Source of the DNA: DASSFG01 sp035550375
GTDB lineage: Bacteria; Planctomycetota; Planctomycetia; Pirellulales; JAICIG01
NCBI GenBank assembly: GCA_035550375.1
Contig: DASZPH010000022.1
Coordinates: forward strand, 38,123 to 102,122
Length of the DNA stretch: 64,000 bases
Reading direction: 5' to 3'
The notes under the pieces were generated by a model that did no database searches, was not told the DNA's origin, and was given only the letters and a program-made list of their open reading frames with translations. Positions within the stretch are counted from its first letter, which is position 1; every line of letters begins with the position of its first letter. Position numbers and translations under genes: made by a program. Of this stretch, positions 1 to 8,829 are shown piece after piece.

Positions 1-20
1 GGCGCTCCCCTGGGACTGTC

Positions 21-1160
21 GTGCTGCCGCCGCGGGGTTCACGTTGTCTCATCGTTTTGCTCGGGCTCAGCTCCGCGACCGCGTGGGCGACAGAACCACC
101 CGCGCCGGCCGTGGTGCTCGCGACCGATACTGAAGGCCGCCGCGTCTTCGAAGTGCGCGGGCTCGATTCTAACGAAGTGCCGCCGATTGACGAGATCGGC
201 CATCGGTTCGCCGCCTACGCCGTATTTGACGCCCAAGTCACCGCCCCGCCGCCGCTCGCCGGGCACTACTCGGTCGACGATGGCTCAATCCGATTCACGC
301 CTCGGTTTCCCTTGCAGCCGGGGATGCGGTATCGGGCCGTGTATCGCGACGCCGGCGAGGAAAGCGACCAAACCGTTCTCAGCAAGGAGTTCGTGATCCC
401 TGCGCGCGTCGTGTCGGCCGCCGCGCGTGTGGCGGCCATTTACCCCACCACGTCCACGCTCCCGGAAAACCAGCTCAAGTTCTACATTCAATTCACGGCT
501 CCGATGAGCCGCGGCGGCGCTTACGAGCACCTGAGATTGCTCGACGCCGAGGGACAACCGGTTGATCTGCCCTTTCTCGAGCTGGCCGAAGAGCTTTGGA
601 ACCCAGCCGGCGATCGGTTGACCCTGCTGCTCGACCCCGGCCGGGTGAAACAAGGACTCAAGCCGCGAGAAGAAGTCGGGCCGGTGCTCGCCGAGGGCCG
701 GCGATTCACGCTCGTGGTCGACCGGCGCTGGCCCGACGCCGCTGGTCAACCGCTCGCCGGCGAATTGCGCAAAGCGTTCCGGGTCGCTGCCGCCGACGAC
801 ACGTGCCCCAAGCCCAGAGCCTGGCGGCTGAACATTCCGCGGGCCGGTTCGCGGTTGCCGCTCGTCGTCGATTTCGGCGAACCGCTCGATTACGCCCTGC
901 TGCAACGGATGTTGTGGATTGTTGATCGACGAGGCGAACCGGTGCCGGGCAGCATTGAAGTTGGCGAGGAGGAAACGAGTTGGCGCTTCTTGCCGCAGCA
1001 ACCCTGGCGGCCGGCCAAATATCGGCTCGTTGCCGACACACTACTCGAAGATCTGGCGGGCAACAGCATTGCCCGCAAGTTCGAGCTCGATGCCCGTCAG
1101 GCGGGGAACGGGACGGCGGAACAGGAAACGGCGAGCGTGGAGTTTCAGGTCAGAGAATAA
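21..1160 (+). CDS. Secreted protein with bacterial Ig-like (SbsA/Big_5-type) repeats
   Basis: A 379-residue protein read from a GTG start. Residues 5-24 form a hydrophobic signal peptide ending near ATAWATE, so it is probably exported. After that come several beta-rich segments with the pattern of SbsA-like Ig domains, for example a stretch with LPENQLKFYIQFTAPMSRGG and later DFGEPLDY and RFLPQQPWRPAKYRLVADT followed by LLEDLAGNSI. These motifs (effective 'x-F-S-x-P-M' and 'L-x-D-x-A-G-N' strands) are typical of Big_5-like domains that decorate cell-surface proteins. No catalytic motif is visible. It lies about 150 bases before scpA on the same strand with no sign of coupling. The window starts only 20 bases upstream, so an earlier start cannot be excluded. 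Role: surface or periplasmic binding, inferred only from fold. Confidence 0.75.
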   Translation: MLPPRGSRCLIVLLGLSSATAWATEPPAPAVVLATDTEGRRVFEVRGLDSNEVPPIDEIGHRFAAYAVFDAQVTAPPPLAGHYSVDDGSIRFTPRFPLQPGMRYRAVYRDAGEESDQTVLSKEFVIPARVVSAAARVAAIYPTTSTLPENQLKFYIQFTAPMSRGGAYEHLRLLDAEGQPVDLPFLELAEELWNPAGDRLTLLLDPGRVKQGLKPREEVGPVLAEGRRFTLVVDRRWPDAAGQPLAGELRKAFRVAAADDTCPKPRAWRLNIPRAGSRLPLVVDFGEPLDYALLQRMLWIVDRRGEPVPGSIEVGEEETSWRFLPQQPWRPAKYRLVADTLLEDLAGNSIARKFELDARQAGNGTAEQETASVEFQVRE

Positions 1161-1244
1161 TTTCGGCCTTCGCGGGGGAAGCCTTGCTGTGGGCAAACTT
1201 GGGGAGAGCGCGGGAATGGAAGCCGGTTTTGTAATTTGATACGC

Positions 1245-1261
1245 CCTCACCCGGAGGGAGA
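1245..1261. repeat. Short dispersed repeat, copy 1 (CCTCACCC family)
   Basis: The 17-base string CCTCACCCGGAGGGAGA occurs here upstream of scpA and again at 54646-54662. It resembles half of the longer hairpin elements at 3117-3156 and 24689-24790 (CCCTCTCCC / GGGAGAGGG plus TTAGGGTGAGGG). All copies are intergenic. Confidence 0.6.
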
Positions 1262-1311
1262 GGAAACCGGCGGCCCATCTACCGGCGGCCCCGTCTTTAA
1301 GTCGCGAGCAA

Positions 1312-2088
1312 ATGGATTTTCGAATCGACCTCGAAACGTTTCGCGGGCCGCTCGACTTGCTGCTGTATTTGGTTCGCAAGCATGAGGTGGAGATCGTCGA
1401 CATCCCCATCGCCACGATCGCCGATCAGTATCTGCAACACCTGGCCGTGCTGGAACAACTCGACGTCAACACCGTGGGCGATTTTCTCGAGATGGCCAGC
1501 ACGCTTGTGGAAATCAAGTCTCGCCTGGTGCTGCCGCGCGGCGGCGAGGAAGAGGAGGTGGTGGAGGACCCGCGGCAGGACTTGGTCAAGCGGCTCCTGG
1601 AGTATAAGGAGTTTAAGGACGCCGCCAGCATGCTTGAAGAACGGGGCCGGGCGTGGCAGGAGCGTTTTGCCCGGCGGGCCAACGACTCGCCAGACCGCGG
1701 CCACGACTTGGCCGACGAACCGATCCAGGAGCTGGAGTTGTGGGATCTGGTCAGCGCCTTCGGGCGGATCATGCGAGACTACCACGTCGCCGTCCCCTCC
1801 AACATCGTTTACGATGACACGCCGATCCACGTCTACATGTCGCGCATCCACCAGCGGTTGCTCGGCGGCGGCCGCGTCGCGTTCGGCGACCTTTTTGAAC
1901 CGGGAATGCACAAATCGGCCCTGATCGGCATGTTTTTGGCCGTTCTGGAGCTGGTGCGGCATCACGGCGTTCGCGCCGAGCAACAAGAACTCCACGGGGA
2001 GATCTGGCTATCTCCGGGTGAAGTGCTGTCAGAATCGGTCGACCCGCTGAAGGTCGACGATTACTCCCGGCCCGCGGGTCAACCCTGA
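1312..2088 (+). CDS. scpA: Segregation and condensation protein A
   Basis: A 258-residue kleisin of the usual ScpA length. It opens with the diagnostic N-terminus FRIDLETFRGPLDLLLYLV, which binds the SMC neck, followed by the family's EIVDIPIATIADQYL block and the LVEIKSRLVLP segment. The C-terminal winged helix (residues ~185-245, RVAFGDLF...TFLAVLELVR-like) would bind the SMC head. Kleisins bridge the SMC dimer with ScpB and load near the origin to compact and separate chromosomes. No scpB or smc gene lies next to it in this window, unlike the common scpA-scpB pair; the next gene downstream is an MBL hydrolase. Upstream is a short intergenic repeat. The recognisable N-terminus fixes the start at the ATG. 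Confidence 0.95.
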   Translation: MDFRIDLETFRGPLDLLLYLVRKHEVEIVDIPIATIADQYLQHLAVLEQLDVNTVGDFLEMASTLVEIKSRLVLPRGGEEEEVVEDPRQDLVKRLLEYKEFKDAASMLEERGRAWQERFARRANDSPDRGHDLADEPIQELELWDLVSAFGRIMRDYHVAVPSNIVYDDTPIHVYMSRIHQRLLGGGRVAFGDLFEPGMHKSALIGMFLAVLELVRHHGVRAEQQELHGEIWLSPGEVLSESVDPLKVDDYSRPAGQP

Positions 2089-2256
2089 ACTTCGCTCCAC
2101 GAGCGACTGTCTGACCGGAAAGCGGCCGCGGTCAGGTGATTCGGCCGCTTATCCTCGATCCCTCGATCTTATATCCTTTATCGTTCATCGCGCCCGCGGC
2201 CCGCGATCATTCGATCTCGACGGCCGTGCCAGCGGCCCAGTCACGTCAGGAGACGA

Positions 2257-3096
2257 ATGGTCAACAATCTGCCGGTCAAAACGCTCGTTCACAAAGGTCT
2301 GACGATCGAGGGCTATTCTCGCGCCGCCGTCCAAACCTATTGGCGCATTCCCGAATTCAAGCTTGGTTTTGATCTCGGCGCTCAGCCCTGGGCCTTTATG
2401 GGGACGGGCACCTGGCTGGTCTCGCACACCCATCTCGACCACGTGGCGGCGCTGCCCGTCTACGTAGCCCGACGCCGCATGATGAAGATGGAACCTCCCA
2501 CCATCTATCTGCCCGAAGAGGCCGTGGAGAACGTCGAGCGAATCCTGAAGTTGTTCACGCGGCTCGATCGCGGGCGGATGCCCTGCACACTCGTGCCGAC
2601 GAAGCCAGGTGACGAGATCGAGCTCTCGCGGGAGCTGGTCGTCACCGTCTCTTCGACCAAGCACACCGTGCCGTCGCTGGGCTTTGTGGTCTGGGAGCGA
2701 CGGCGCAAGTTAAAGCCCGAGTTTCAGCAGCTTTCCGGCGACCAGATTCGCGATCTGCGTCAGTCGGGCACAGAAGTGACGGAAGAGCGACGAATTCCGC
2801 GCCTGGCCTATCTGGGCGACAGTTCACCTGAAGGGCTCGACAACTGTCCGGCCATGTTTGAGGCCCAGGTGTTGATCACCGAGTTGACCTTCGTGGCGCC
2901 GCGTCATCGCAAGGACAAGATCCACAAGTTCGGCCACATGCACCTGGACGATCTGATCGAGCGTCGCGACCGGTTCCGCAATGAGCTGGTCGTGGCTACG
3001 CATTTCAGCACGCGTTATCACCAGAACCAGGTTCGGCAACACGTGTCGCAGGCCCTGCCCGACATGCTGGACGGCCGTCTGTATCTATGGCTGTGA
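2257..3096 (+). CDS. MBL-fold metallo-hydrolase, RNase Z-like
   Basis: A 279-residue metallo-beta-lactamase-fold hydrolase. The zinc-binding HxHxDH motif is seen as SHTHLDH (residues 56-62). Further metal ligands are probably supplied by AYLGDSSPEG (~185-194), KFGHMHLDDL (~228-237) and VVATHFSTRY (~249-258). The overall pattern, with ITELTF before the GHMH segment and a THFSxRY end, resembles tRNase Z-like proteins of bacteria and plants, so cleavage of RNA 3' trailers is possible but not shown. Other MBL hydrolases share the ligands. A strong Shine-Dalgarno sequence (AGGAGA) lies 4 bases before the ATG. No flexible-arm exosite typical of canonical RNase Z is obvious. Confidence 0.8.
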   Translation: MVNNLPVKTLVHKGLTIEGYSRAAVQTYWRIPEFKLGFDLGAQPWAFMGTGTWLVSHTHLDHVAALPVYVARRRMMKMEPPTIYLPEEAVENVERILKLFTRLDRGRMPCTLVPTKPGDEIELSRELVVTVSSTKHTVPSLGFVVWERRRKLKPEFQQLSGDQIRDLRQSGTEVTEERRIPRLAYLGDSSPEGLDNCPAMFEAQVLITELTFVAPRHRKDKIHKFGHMHLDDLIERRDRFRNELVVATHFSTRYHQNQVRQHVSQALPDMLDGRLYLWL

Positions 3097-3116
3097 TCGC
3101 GGTCAGCCGCGCAAGG

Positions 3117-3156
3117 TCCCCTCTCCCTCTTTGAGAGGTTAGGGTGAGGGCGGGGC
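3117..3156. repeat. Dispersed hairpin repeat, copy 2 (CCTCTCCC...TTAGGGTGAGGG)
   Basis: An intergenic element between two convergent genes. CCTCTC pairs with GAGAGG around a short loop, followed by TTAGGGTGAGGG. The same sequence TTAGGGTGAGGGCGG recurs at about 24710-24724. It may double as a bidirectional terminator here; there is no T-run. Confidence 0.55.
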
Positions 3157-3275
3157 GTAGCAGTGACCAGCTTGCCCCGCGCGGTCCCTTTCACTCATGG
3201 GCGAATCGCACGAACATGGGTTAGCCGCGGCAAGTCACTTGTCGCCCGTACGCCCGTCCGCTTTGCGGCAGTGGG

Positions 3276-4331
3276 CTACCGACCGCGAGTCGCCAGTCCA
3301 ACCAAGACCCCGCAGTGGATGAGGGTGGGGACGATCGCCTGCGGTTCGAGGCCCGCCTCCACCAGCCACTCGCGATACTCGGCGGCGCTGTAGGCCCGGC
3401 CCTCGGTGAGCGAAAACAGGGCGGCCGAGTAGAGGGCCACGGGCAGGGGACCGTCGAGCGCGTCGTTGAGAAAAACGTCGTGCATCAAGAGCCGCCCGCC
3501 GGCAGGCAGGGCCGTGGCGCAGCGACCGACCAGGTGCCGGCATTGCGGCACGTCCCAGTCGTGCAGCACGTTCGAGAGCAGGATGCAATCGGCGCCCTCC
3601 GGCAGCGGATCGTCGAACATGTCGCCCGGCCGGCATTCGAGGCGGTCGCTGACGTTGTAGAGCTGGCCCATTTCACGGGCCACTTTCAGTACCTCGGCCC
3701 GGTCCCAGACGATCGCCCGCAAACCCGGAAACTGTCGCAAGTAGGCGATGGCGTAAATCCCGCTGCCGCCACCGACGTCGACCAGCAGCCGCGAGTCGCC
3801 CAGCGGCACCCGCTCAGCCAACACCGGCGCCACGTTCTTGGCGCGGCCGGCGAGCCCCATCGTGAGGTGCCGGGCGGAAGCTTCTTCGTCCATGGCCGAT
3901 CGCACGCCGGCGCGATAGATGAAAGCCGCCCCTTCTTCGTCCTCGGCCGTTCCGGGTGGCCGATTGGTGCGCAGACGCTCGACCATCGACCGTACCCCGG
4001 GGCTGTCGGCCGCCAGTCCGATGTAGGCGCTGACGTCGAATTCCGAATCGGCCAGAAGGTGCTCGCGAGCCAGCGGCGTTAACGCCAGCCTTTGCTCAGC
4101 GTCGGCCCGGATCAGCCCCATCGCCCGCAGGGCCGTGAAGAGCACGATGGAAGGCCGCCTGGCCAGCCCGATCTCCGCGGCCAGCTCGTCGCTCGTCATC
4201 GACCGACCGGCGAGTTTGCTGAATAGACCGAAGTGTGCCACGGCGGCCGTCAGAAGCTCGGTGCCGTAGCTGCCCCGAAAGGCTTCGAAGATGGACGTGG
4301 GATCGGACGTGGGCTGGGGCAAGGGGCGCAT
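3276..4331 (-). CDS. SAM-dependent O-methyltransferase (class II, acetylserotonin-type)
   Basis: A 351-residue protein of the dimeric O-methyltransferase family. The N-terminal ~100 residues form the winged-helix dimerisation domain (FGLFSKLAGRSMTSDELAAE, then GLARRPSIVLFTALRAMGLI). The C-terminal Rossmann domain carries the SAM motif LVDVGGGSGIYAIAYL (~187-202), the acidic WDRAEVL after strand 2, RLECRPGDMFDDPLP and the motif LLSNVLHDW with the usual catalytic-region His-Asp. These enzymes methylate hydroxyl groups of small aromatic or polyketide substrates; the substrate here cannot be told. The gene follows a HlyD-family adaptor 50 bases upstream on the same strand and is probably cotranscribed with it, which could link methylation to export of a small molecule. 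That link is inference. Confidence 0.85.
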   Translation of the reverse strand: MRPLPQPTSDPTSIFEAFRGSYGTELLTAAVAHFGLFSKLAGRSMTSDELAAEIGLARRPSIVLFTALRAMGLIRADAEQRLALTPLAREHLLADSEFDVSAYIGLAADSPGVRSMVERLRTNRPPGTAEDEEGAAFIYRAGVRSAMDEEASARHLTMGLAGRAKNVAPVLAERVPLGDSRLLVDVGGGSGIYAIAYLRQFPGLRAIVWDRAEVLKVAREMGQLYNVSDRLECRPGDMFDDPLPEGADCILLSNVLHDWDVPQCRHLVGRCATALPAGGRLLMHDVFLNDALDGPLPVALYSAALFSLTEGRAYSAAEYREWLVEAGLEPQAIVPTLIHCGVLVGLATRGR

Positions 4332-4381
4332 GGCGTCGTTCTTGTAGTCCCTGTGGAGAAGTCTTCGCGGGTTGCCCAGCC

Positions 4382-5605
4382 TTATCGGCCGGCAACCGCC
4401 CGTTCATCGGCCGTGGCTGGGGCTTTGGCCGGGATAAAGGCGGTGACTTGCAAGTTGATCAGGCGGCGCGCCTGGCGGTTGTCGTCCAGAAGAATCCGGG
4501 CCTCGACGACGCGCCGGTCGGTATTGGCGGTGGGGTCGAGGCCCGTCACCGTGTTCTTGGCCACCATGCTGCCGATGAACGTGACGTGTCCCGTGAGCGT
4601 GGCTCCCAGCGCCTTGCTCTCGACGCGGGCGGTCTCGTTTGGCCGGATGCGGCGGACGTCGTCTTCGTAGATCTCGGCCACCGCCACCATACGGCTGATG
4701 TCCGCCATTTGCAGCACCGGGTGCTGGGCGAGTGTCTCTCCTTCGTTGAGGAAGATCTTGAGTATCTGGCCGTCGCTGGGCGCGCGCAGCGTCGTGAGTT
4801 CGAGGCGGCGGCGCGCCAGTTCCACCTGCTTATCGAGCGAGTCGATCTGGACAATCGAGGGTATGCGGGCGCGATTGGCCTCGGCCGTCTTGCGTTTGGC
4901 TGCCGCCTCGCGATGAGCCAGGTCGATCCCCTTGCGTAGTTTTTCGAATGCGTCCTCCGCGGCCGACAGTTCGTTCGCTGCCTTCTCGGCGGCCAACCGC
5001 TGGTGGGCGAGTTGCTGGTCGGAAACGATCTGGGCGCCGGGCCCTTCACTGCCGGCGCTGCGCACACCCTCGAGCCGCTGGAGATCCTGCTGGGCGGAAG
5101 TATGCGCGGCTCGGAGCACGGAAATCTTCTCTTGCTGGGCGGCCGCGTCGAGCTCTTGCAGCTTCGCCTGTTCCTCGGCGAGGTCGGCCTCGTCCAGCGT
5201 CGCCTCAGCGTAGCGCTCCTCGGCCGTTTTGCGCCCGCGGGCTTCGCGAAGCTGCGTCTCGGCCAGCTCAAGCTCCCCCTGGCGGAGCGAGTGGCTCTCC
5301 AGCACGGCCAACTCGTCGCCTTTGGCCACCTGTTGGCCCAGCTCGACCTTCAGCTCTTGCAGCCGGTCTCCGGGCGTGCCGTTGATGCTAACCACGCCAC
5401 CGGCCGGTTCCAGCCGGGCGAGGGCCGCGACCTCAATCTCGTCCGAATCGGCGCCGCCGGCGCCGCCGTTACGACCGGAGCTCGATTGAGAAGCGGCCAT
5501 TCGGGCCGAATTGCCCTCGAGCAAGCCGAGCTCGCGCAAGGCGGCCCACGTTGCCAGCGAACCGACGATCGCCCCAGCGACTGCCGTAACCAAGATCCGT
5601 GTCAT
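4382..5605 (-). CDS. HlyD/DevB-type membrane-fusion (adaptor) protein
   Basis: A 407-residue periplasmic adaptor. Residues 4-27 form one N-terminal membrane anchor. The two halves of the lipoyl-like barrel-sandwich are visible: ELKVELGQQVAKGDELAVLE (~85-104) and LRAPSDGQILKIFLNEGETL (~275-294). Between them lies a long alpha-helical coiled coil rich in Glu, Ala and Gln (~105-265). A beta-barrel domain follows (MVAVAEIYEDDVRRI). This layout is that of DevB-like adaptors, which normally work with a MacB/DevC ABC permease and an ATPase, but neither partner gene lies nearby. The downstream neighbour is the O-methyltransferase. Start chosen at the ATG before the membrane segment. Confidence 0.85.
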   Translation of the reverse strand: MTRILVTAVAGAIVGSLATWAALRELGLLEGNSARMAASQSSSGRNGGAGGADSDEIEVAALARLEPAGGVVSINGTPGDRLQELKVELGQQVAKGDELAVLESHSLRQGELELAETQLREARGRKTAEERYAEATLDEADLAEEQAKLQELDAAAQQEKISVLRAAHTSAQQDLQRLEGVRSAGSEGPGAQIVSDQQLAHQRLAAEKAANELSAAEDAFEKLRKGIDLAHREAAAKRKTAEANRARIPSIVQIDSLDKQVELARRRLELTTLRAPSDGQILKIFLNEGETLAQHPVLQMADISRMVAVAEIYEDDVRRIRPNETARVESKALGATLTGHVTFIGSMVAKNTVTGLDPTANTDRRVVEARILLDDNRQARRLINLQVTAFIPAKAPATADERAVAGR

Positions 5606-5727
5606 ACAAGTCTTTCTGGGGCCAAAACTTCAGAGGTTGCAAAAAAAACGGCTTAGCACTCCGGCTCCCGATTTTGTGGGCGACCTCTTAAAATAGTCTA
5701 GGACGACCAGCAAGGTGCGGCAACGCT

Positions 5728-7407
5728 ATGCGAATCAGCGCGATCCCTCAGCTTTATCGGAATGTTAATCGCTGGGGAGAAATACTTTCGGTGCTCAGCA
5801 AGTACGGGCTGGCCAATTGGTTCGCCCGGCTCGACTGGGATTTTGCCAAGCGTTTCTTTAAAGACGCCGACGGCGAGCTTTTGGCGCAGCACCGACCCGA
5901 GGCCCGCATTCGTCTGGCGCTGACGGAACTGGGGCCGACCTTCATCAAGCTGGGGCAAATCCTCAGCACGCGCGCCGATCTGGTAGGCGTCGAGCTGGCC
6001 ACCGAACTGCAGCAGTTGCAAACAGCCGTCCGCCCCGACCTGCCCGACGTGGTACGGACCACGATCGAAAGCGAGCTCGGCCGGAACATCGAGGCCATCT
6101 TTGCCGAGTTCAGTGAAGAGCCGATCGCCTCGGCCTCGATCGGGCAGGTGCATTCCGCGAAACTGCGCAGCGGCCAAGAGGTTGTGGTCAAGGTTCAGCA
6201 CGCCGGCATCGTCGACAAGGTACGGGTTGACCTCGATATTCTTGTCGGCCTGGCTCAAATGGCCGAAATGGTGCCGGAGCTGGCGCCCTACCGCCCGTGT
6301 GCCGTCGTCGCCGAGTTTCAGCGAACAATGCGGCGAGAGCTCGATTTCAGCCGCGAGGAACGTCACATGCGGGAGTTCGCTCACGACTTCGCCGGCGATC
6401 CGACCGTTTGCATCCCGCGATCGTTTCCGGAGCTGTGTACCAGCCGCGTGTTGACAATGGAGCGGCTCGTGGGCATCCGCTTGATCGAGCGGCAGGCGCT
6501 CATCGCGGCCGGCTACGACCTGGAGGAAGTGGCCCGCCGCGGCGCCGAGCTCTATTTGAAGATGATTTTCATCCACGGTTGCTACCATGCCGACCCTCAT
6601 CCAGGCAACATCGTGGTGCTGCCGGACAACGTCATCGGGTTACTCGATTTCGGTATGGTCGGCCGCATCGACGAGCCATTGCGGGAAAACATCGAAGAGA
6701 TGTTGTCGGCGTTGGTGGAGCACGACGCTCTCCTGCTGACTTCCACGATCACGCGCATCGGTATGACGCCTCCCCAGTTGGACCAGGCGGCGCTGAGCGT
6801 GGACCTGGCCGACTTTGTGGCCCACTATGCCAACCAACGACTCGACGATTTTGACCTGGGCGGCGCGCTGAACGAGATGCTGGAGATCATCCGCCGCTAC
6901 CAGATCATGCTGCCCGAACGGGTGGCCATGCTGGTCAAGGTGTTCGTCATGCTGGAAGGGACAAGCCGCCTGCTCTCGCCGAGCTTCAGCTTGATGGAAG
7001 TGATGCACCCCTACAAGAAACAACTCGTCTGGCGGCGTCTCTCGCCCGCGCGGCACGCCCGCAAGTTGCGGCGGCTTTATTCGGAAGTCGAGCACCTGGT
7101 CGAGGTGCTGCCGAGAGGGCTCGTCGACATTCTGCAACAGGTGCAAACGGGCAAGTTCGACGTGCATCTCGACCACCGCGGCCTGGAGCCATCGGTCAAC
7201 CGCCTGGTTTTGGGAATGCTTGCCAGCGCCCTGTTCCTGGGCTCCTCGCTTCTTTTGAGTTTCCACGTGCCGCCGCTTGTTCCCTGGCCCGACGCGCTGG
7301 GCAGACCCTCGCTTTTGGGCCTGGTCGGTTCGGCGATGAGCATCCTGCTCGGCCTACGTCTCTGGCGGGCGATCCACAAATCCGGCCACCTCGACCGAAA
7401 AAAGTAG
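5728..7407 (+). CDS. ubiB: UbiB/ABC1 (ADCK) family atypical kinase
   Basis: A 559-residue protein with the full UbiB signature: the KxGQ motif (TFIKLGQILSTRADL, KLGQ at 74-77), the Ala-rich nucleotide loop replacement SASIGQVHSA, the conserved lysine in VVVKVQH, ELDFSREERHM, the catalytic-loop HADPHPGNIVVL and the metal-binding LLDFGMVGRI. Two hydrophobic segments at the C-terminus (~490-510 and ~530-550) would anchor it in the membrane, as in bacterial UbiB. These proteins are ATPases or kinases supporting isoprenoid-quinone synthesis; planctomycetes use menaquinone, so a ubiquinone role is unlikely and the symbol denotes family only. It is divergent from the HlyD gene and ends 8 bases before a convergent small gene. 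Confidence 0.9.
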   Translation: MRISAIPQLYRNVNRWGEILSVLSKYGLANWFARLDWDFAKRFFKDADGELLAQHRPEARIRLALTELGPTFIKLGQILSTRADLVGVELATELQQLQTAVRPDLPDVVRTTIESELGRNIEAIFAEFSEEPIASASIGQVHSAKLRSGQEVVVKVQHAGIVDKVRVDLDILVGLAQMAEMVPELAPYRPCAVVAEFQRTMRRELDFSREERHMREFAHDFAGDPTVCIPRSFPELCTSRVLTMERLVGIRLIERQALIAAGYDLEEVARRGAELYLKMIFIHGCYHADPHPGNIVVLPDNVIGLLDFGMVGRIDEPLRENIEEMLSALVEHDALLLTSTITRIGMTPPQLDQAALSVDLADFVAHYANQRLDDFDLGGALNEMLEIIRRYQIMLPERVAMLVKVFVMLEGTSRLLSPSFSLMEVMHPYKKQLVWRRLSPARHARKLRRLYSEVEHLVEVLPRGLVDILQQVQTGKFDVHLDHRGLEPSVNRLVLGMLASALFLGSSLLLSFHVPPLVPWPDALGRPSLLGLVGSAMSILLGLRLWRAIHKSGHLDRKK

Positions 7408-7415
7408 AGGCGCGG

Positions 7416-7709
7416 CTACCGCGTTTCCTGCCCGCCGGCCGTGATTTTTCTGACCGCCTCCGGCGAGACTTTGAGCCCCTCCAACTCGAACATGGCGACG
7501 ATCTCCTGGACCGACGCCTGGGGATAGAGGCGCACCTTCTCGCGGATCGCCTGATCCTGAGCGACGTGGGCGCCGACTTCCTCGCTGTGGATTACCGCCG
7601 GCGCAGCCGGGGGCTGGATGGGATCGAGCCCGTGCCGGCCGACCGACGCGGCTTCACCGCCCGACGGCCCATCATGTTCCACCTGCCTGGTCGACTGGTT
7701 CTTAGCCAT
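7416..7709 (-). CDS. Small conserved protein with HTH-like C-terminus
   Basis: A 97-residue protein; I chose the ATG at 7709 (MAKNQSTRQVE) because a GAGGGA ribosome site lies 5-10 bases upstream, although the frame is open to 7757. The first half is polar and probably disordered. The last ~40 residues (AIREKVRLYPQASVQEIVAM, then FELEGLKVSPEAVRKI) show the pattern I-R-x-hydrophobic-x-x-x-P-x-A-x-x-x-E-I-V, then V-S-P-x-x-V-x-x-I. I recall this helix-turn-helix-like module from many small planctomycete proteins of unknown function. DNA binding is inference from that pattern. It is convergent with ubiB and divergent from the caspase-like gene. Confidence 0.6.
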   Translation of the reverse strand: MAKNQSTRQVEHDGPSGGEAASVGRHGLDPIQPPAAPAVIHSEEVGAHVAQDQAIREKVRLYPQASVQEIVAMFELEGLKVSPEAVRKITAGGQETR

Positions 7710-7809
7710 GTTGTCCCTCGATTTGGTATCATTCAGAAACAAAACGGAGCGGTGCAAATAGCGTGCTAATGTCTCCGGTGAAGATTTTCCTCCTCAGAGG
7801 TTCCCCCTT

Positions 7810-8829
7810 GTGGCTGGGCTTTTACTCTCGCTGGCGACGCTTCTTGGCCTTGGCGCCGGTGAGCGCCCAACCGTGTTGGTGGTGGTGGGGGCGGAGGGGA
7901 CGGAAGAGTATGGTCGGCAATTTCGCCAGTGGGCCGGGCGATGGAAGGATGCGTGCGAAAAGGGGCATGCCGATTTTGCCGCCATCGGCCTCGACGAGCC
8001 GGGCGAGACAAGCGACCATGACCTGCTGGAGCGCCGCCTGGCCGACGAAACCGCGGCCGGACGACAAGAGCCGCTCTGGCTGATCCTTATCGGTCACGGG
8101 ACGTTCGACGGCAAGACGGCCAGGTTCAACCTCCGTGGACCCGATTTTTCCTCCGGCGAACTGGCCGCGTGGCTGACGTCGTTTGAACGCCCGCTGGCCG
8201 TGATCAACTGCGCGTCGGCGAGTGGCCCCTTCATCAACGACCTTTCGGGGCCGAACCGCGTGGTCATCACGGCGACGAAAAGCGGGTTTGAGCATAACTT
8301 CGCCCGTCTCGGCGATTATTTGTCGGCCGCGATCGGCGATCCTAAGGCCGATTTGGACAAAGACGACGAGACCTCGCTCTTGGAAGCCTTTTTGCTCGCG
8401 GCCGGCCGTGTGAAGGAGTTCTACGACTCCGACGCGCGACTCGCGACCGAGCACGCGCTTGTTGACGACAACGGCGACCGTTTGGGAACGCCCGCCGACT
8501 GGTTCCAGGGCGTGCGTGCCACGAAGTCGGCCCAAGATGGAGCTTCGCTCGACGGTTTGCGCGCCAGCCAGTTCCAACTCGTCACCGGTAGCGTTACCCA
8601 GCGGTTGACCCTCGAGGCCCGCCAGCGCCGCGACGAGTTGGAGGCGGCCGTAGCCCGTCTCCGGCAGCAGAAGGGGAGCCTGCCGGCTGACGATTACTAC
8701 GCCCAGCTTGAACCGTTGCTGGTCCAGACCGCCAGATTGTATGACGAGGTCCCCCCCTCCCTCCCGGAGAAGAACGGGGTGCGGGACGACGAATCCACTA
8801 CAGAGCCACCAACCGACGGGCCGAAGTAG
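7810..8829 (+). CDS. Secreted caspase/legumain-like (clan CD) putative cysteine peptidase
   Basis: A 339-residue protein with a GTG start, an AGAGG ribosome site 9 bases upstream and a short N-terminal signal peptide (residues 1-17). The core looks like the caspase-hemoglobinase fold: a first strand PTVLVVVGAEG, then LWLILIGHGTFDG with a His-Gly pair (His96), then LAVINCASASGPF (Cys134) preceded by hydrophobic residues, as in C13/C14 peptidases where a His-Gly and a Cys at two strand ends form the dyad. Later come TATKSGFEHNFARLGDYL and a polar helical C-terminus (KSAQDG to the end) with a possible coiled coil. It is not a standard metacaspase. Catalysis is inferred from motif spacing only; a non-peptidase member is possible. 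Confidence 0.55.
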   Translation: MAGLLLSLATLLGLGAGERPTVLVVVGAEGTEEYGRQFRQWAGRWKDACEKGHADFAAIGLDEPGETSDHDLLERRLADETAAGRQEPLWLILIGHGTFDGKTARFNLRGPDFSSGELAAWLTSFERPLAVINCASASGPFINDLSGPNRVVITATKSGFEHNFARLGDYLSAAIGDPKADLDKDDETSLLEAFLLAAGRVKEFYDSDARLATEHALVDDNGDRLGTPADWFQGVRATKSAQDGASLDGLRASQFQLVTGSVTQRLTLEARQRRDELEAAVARLRQQKGSLPADDYYAQLEPLLVQTARLYDEVPPSLPEKNGVRDDESTTEPPTDGPK

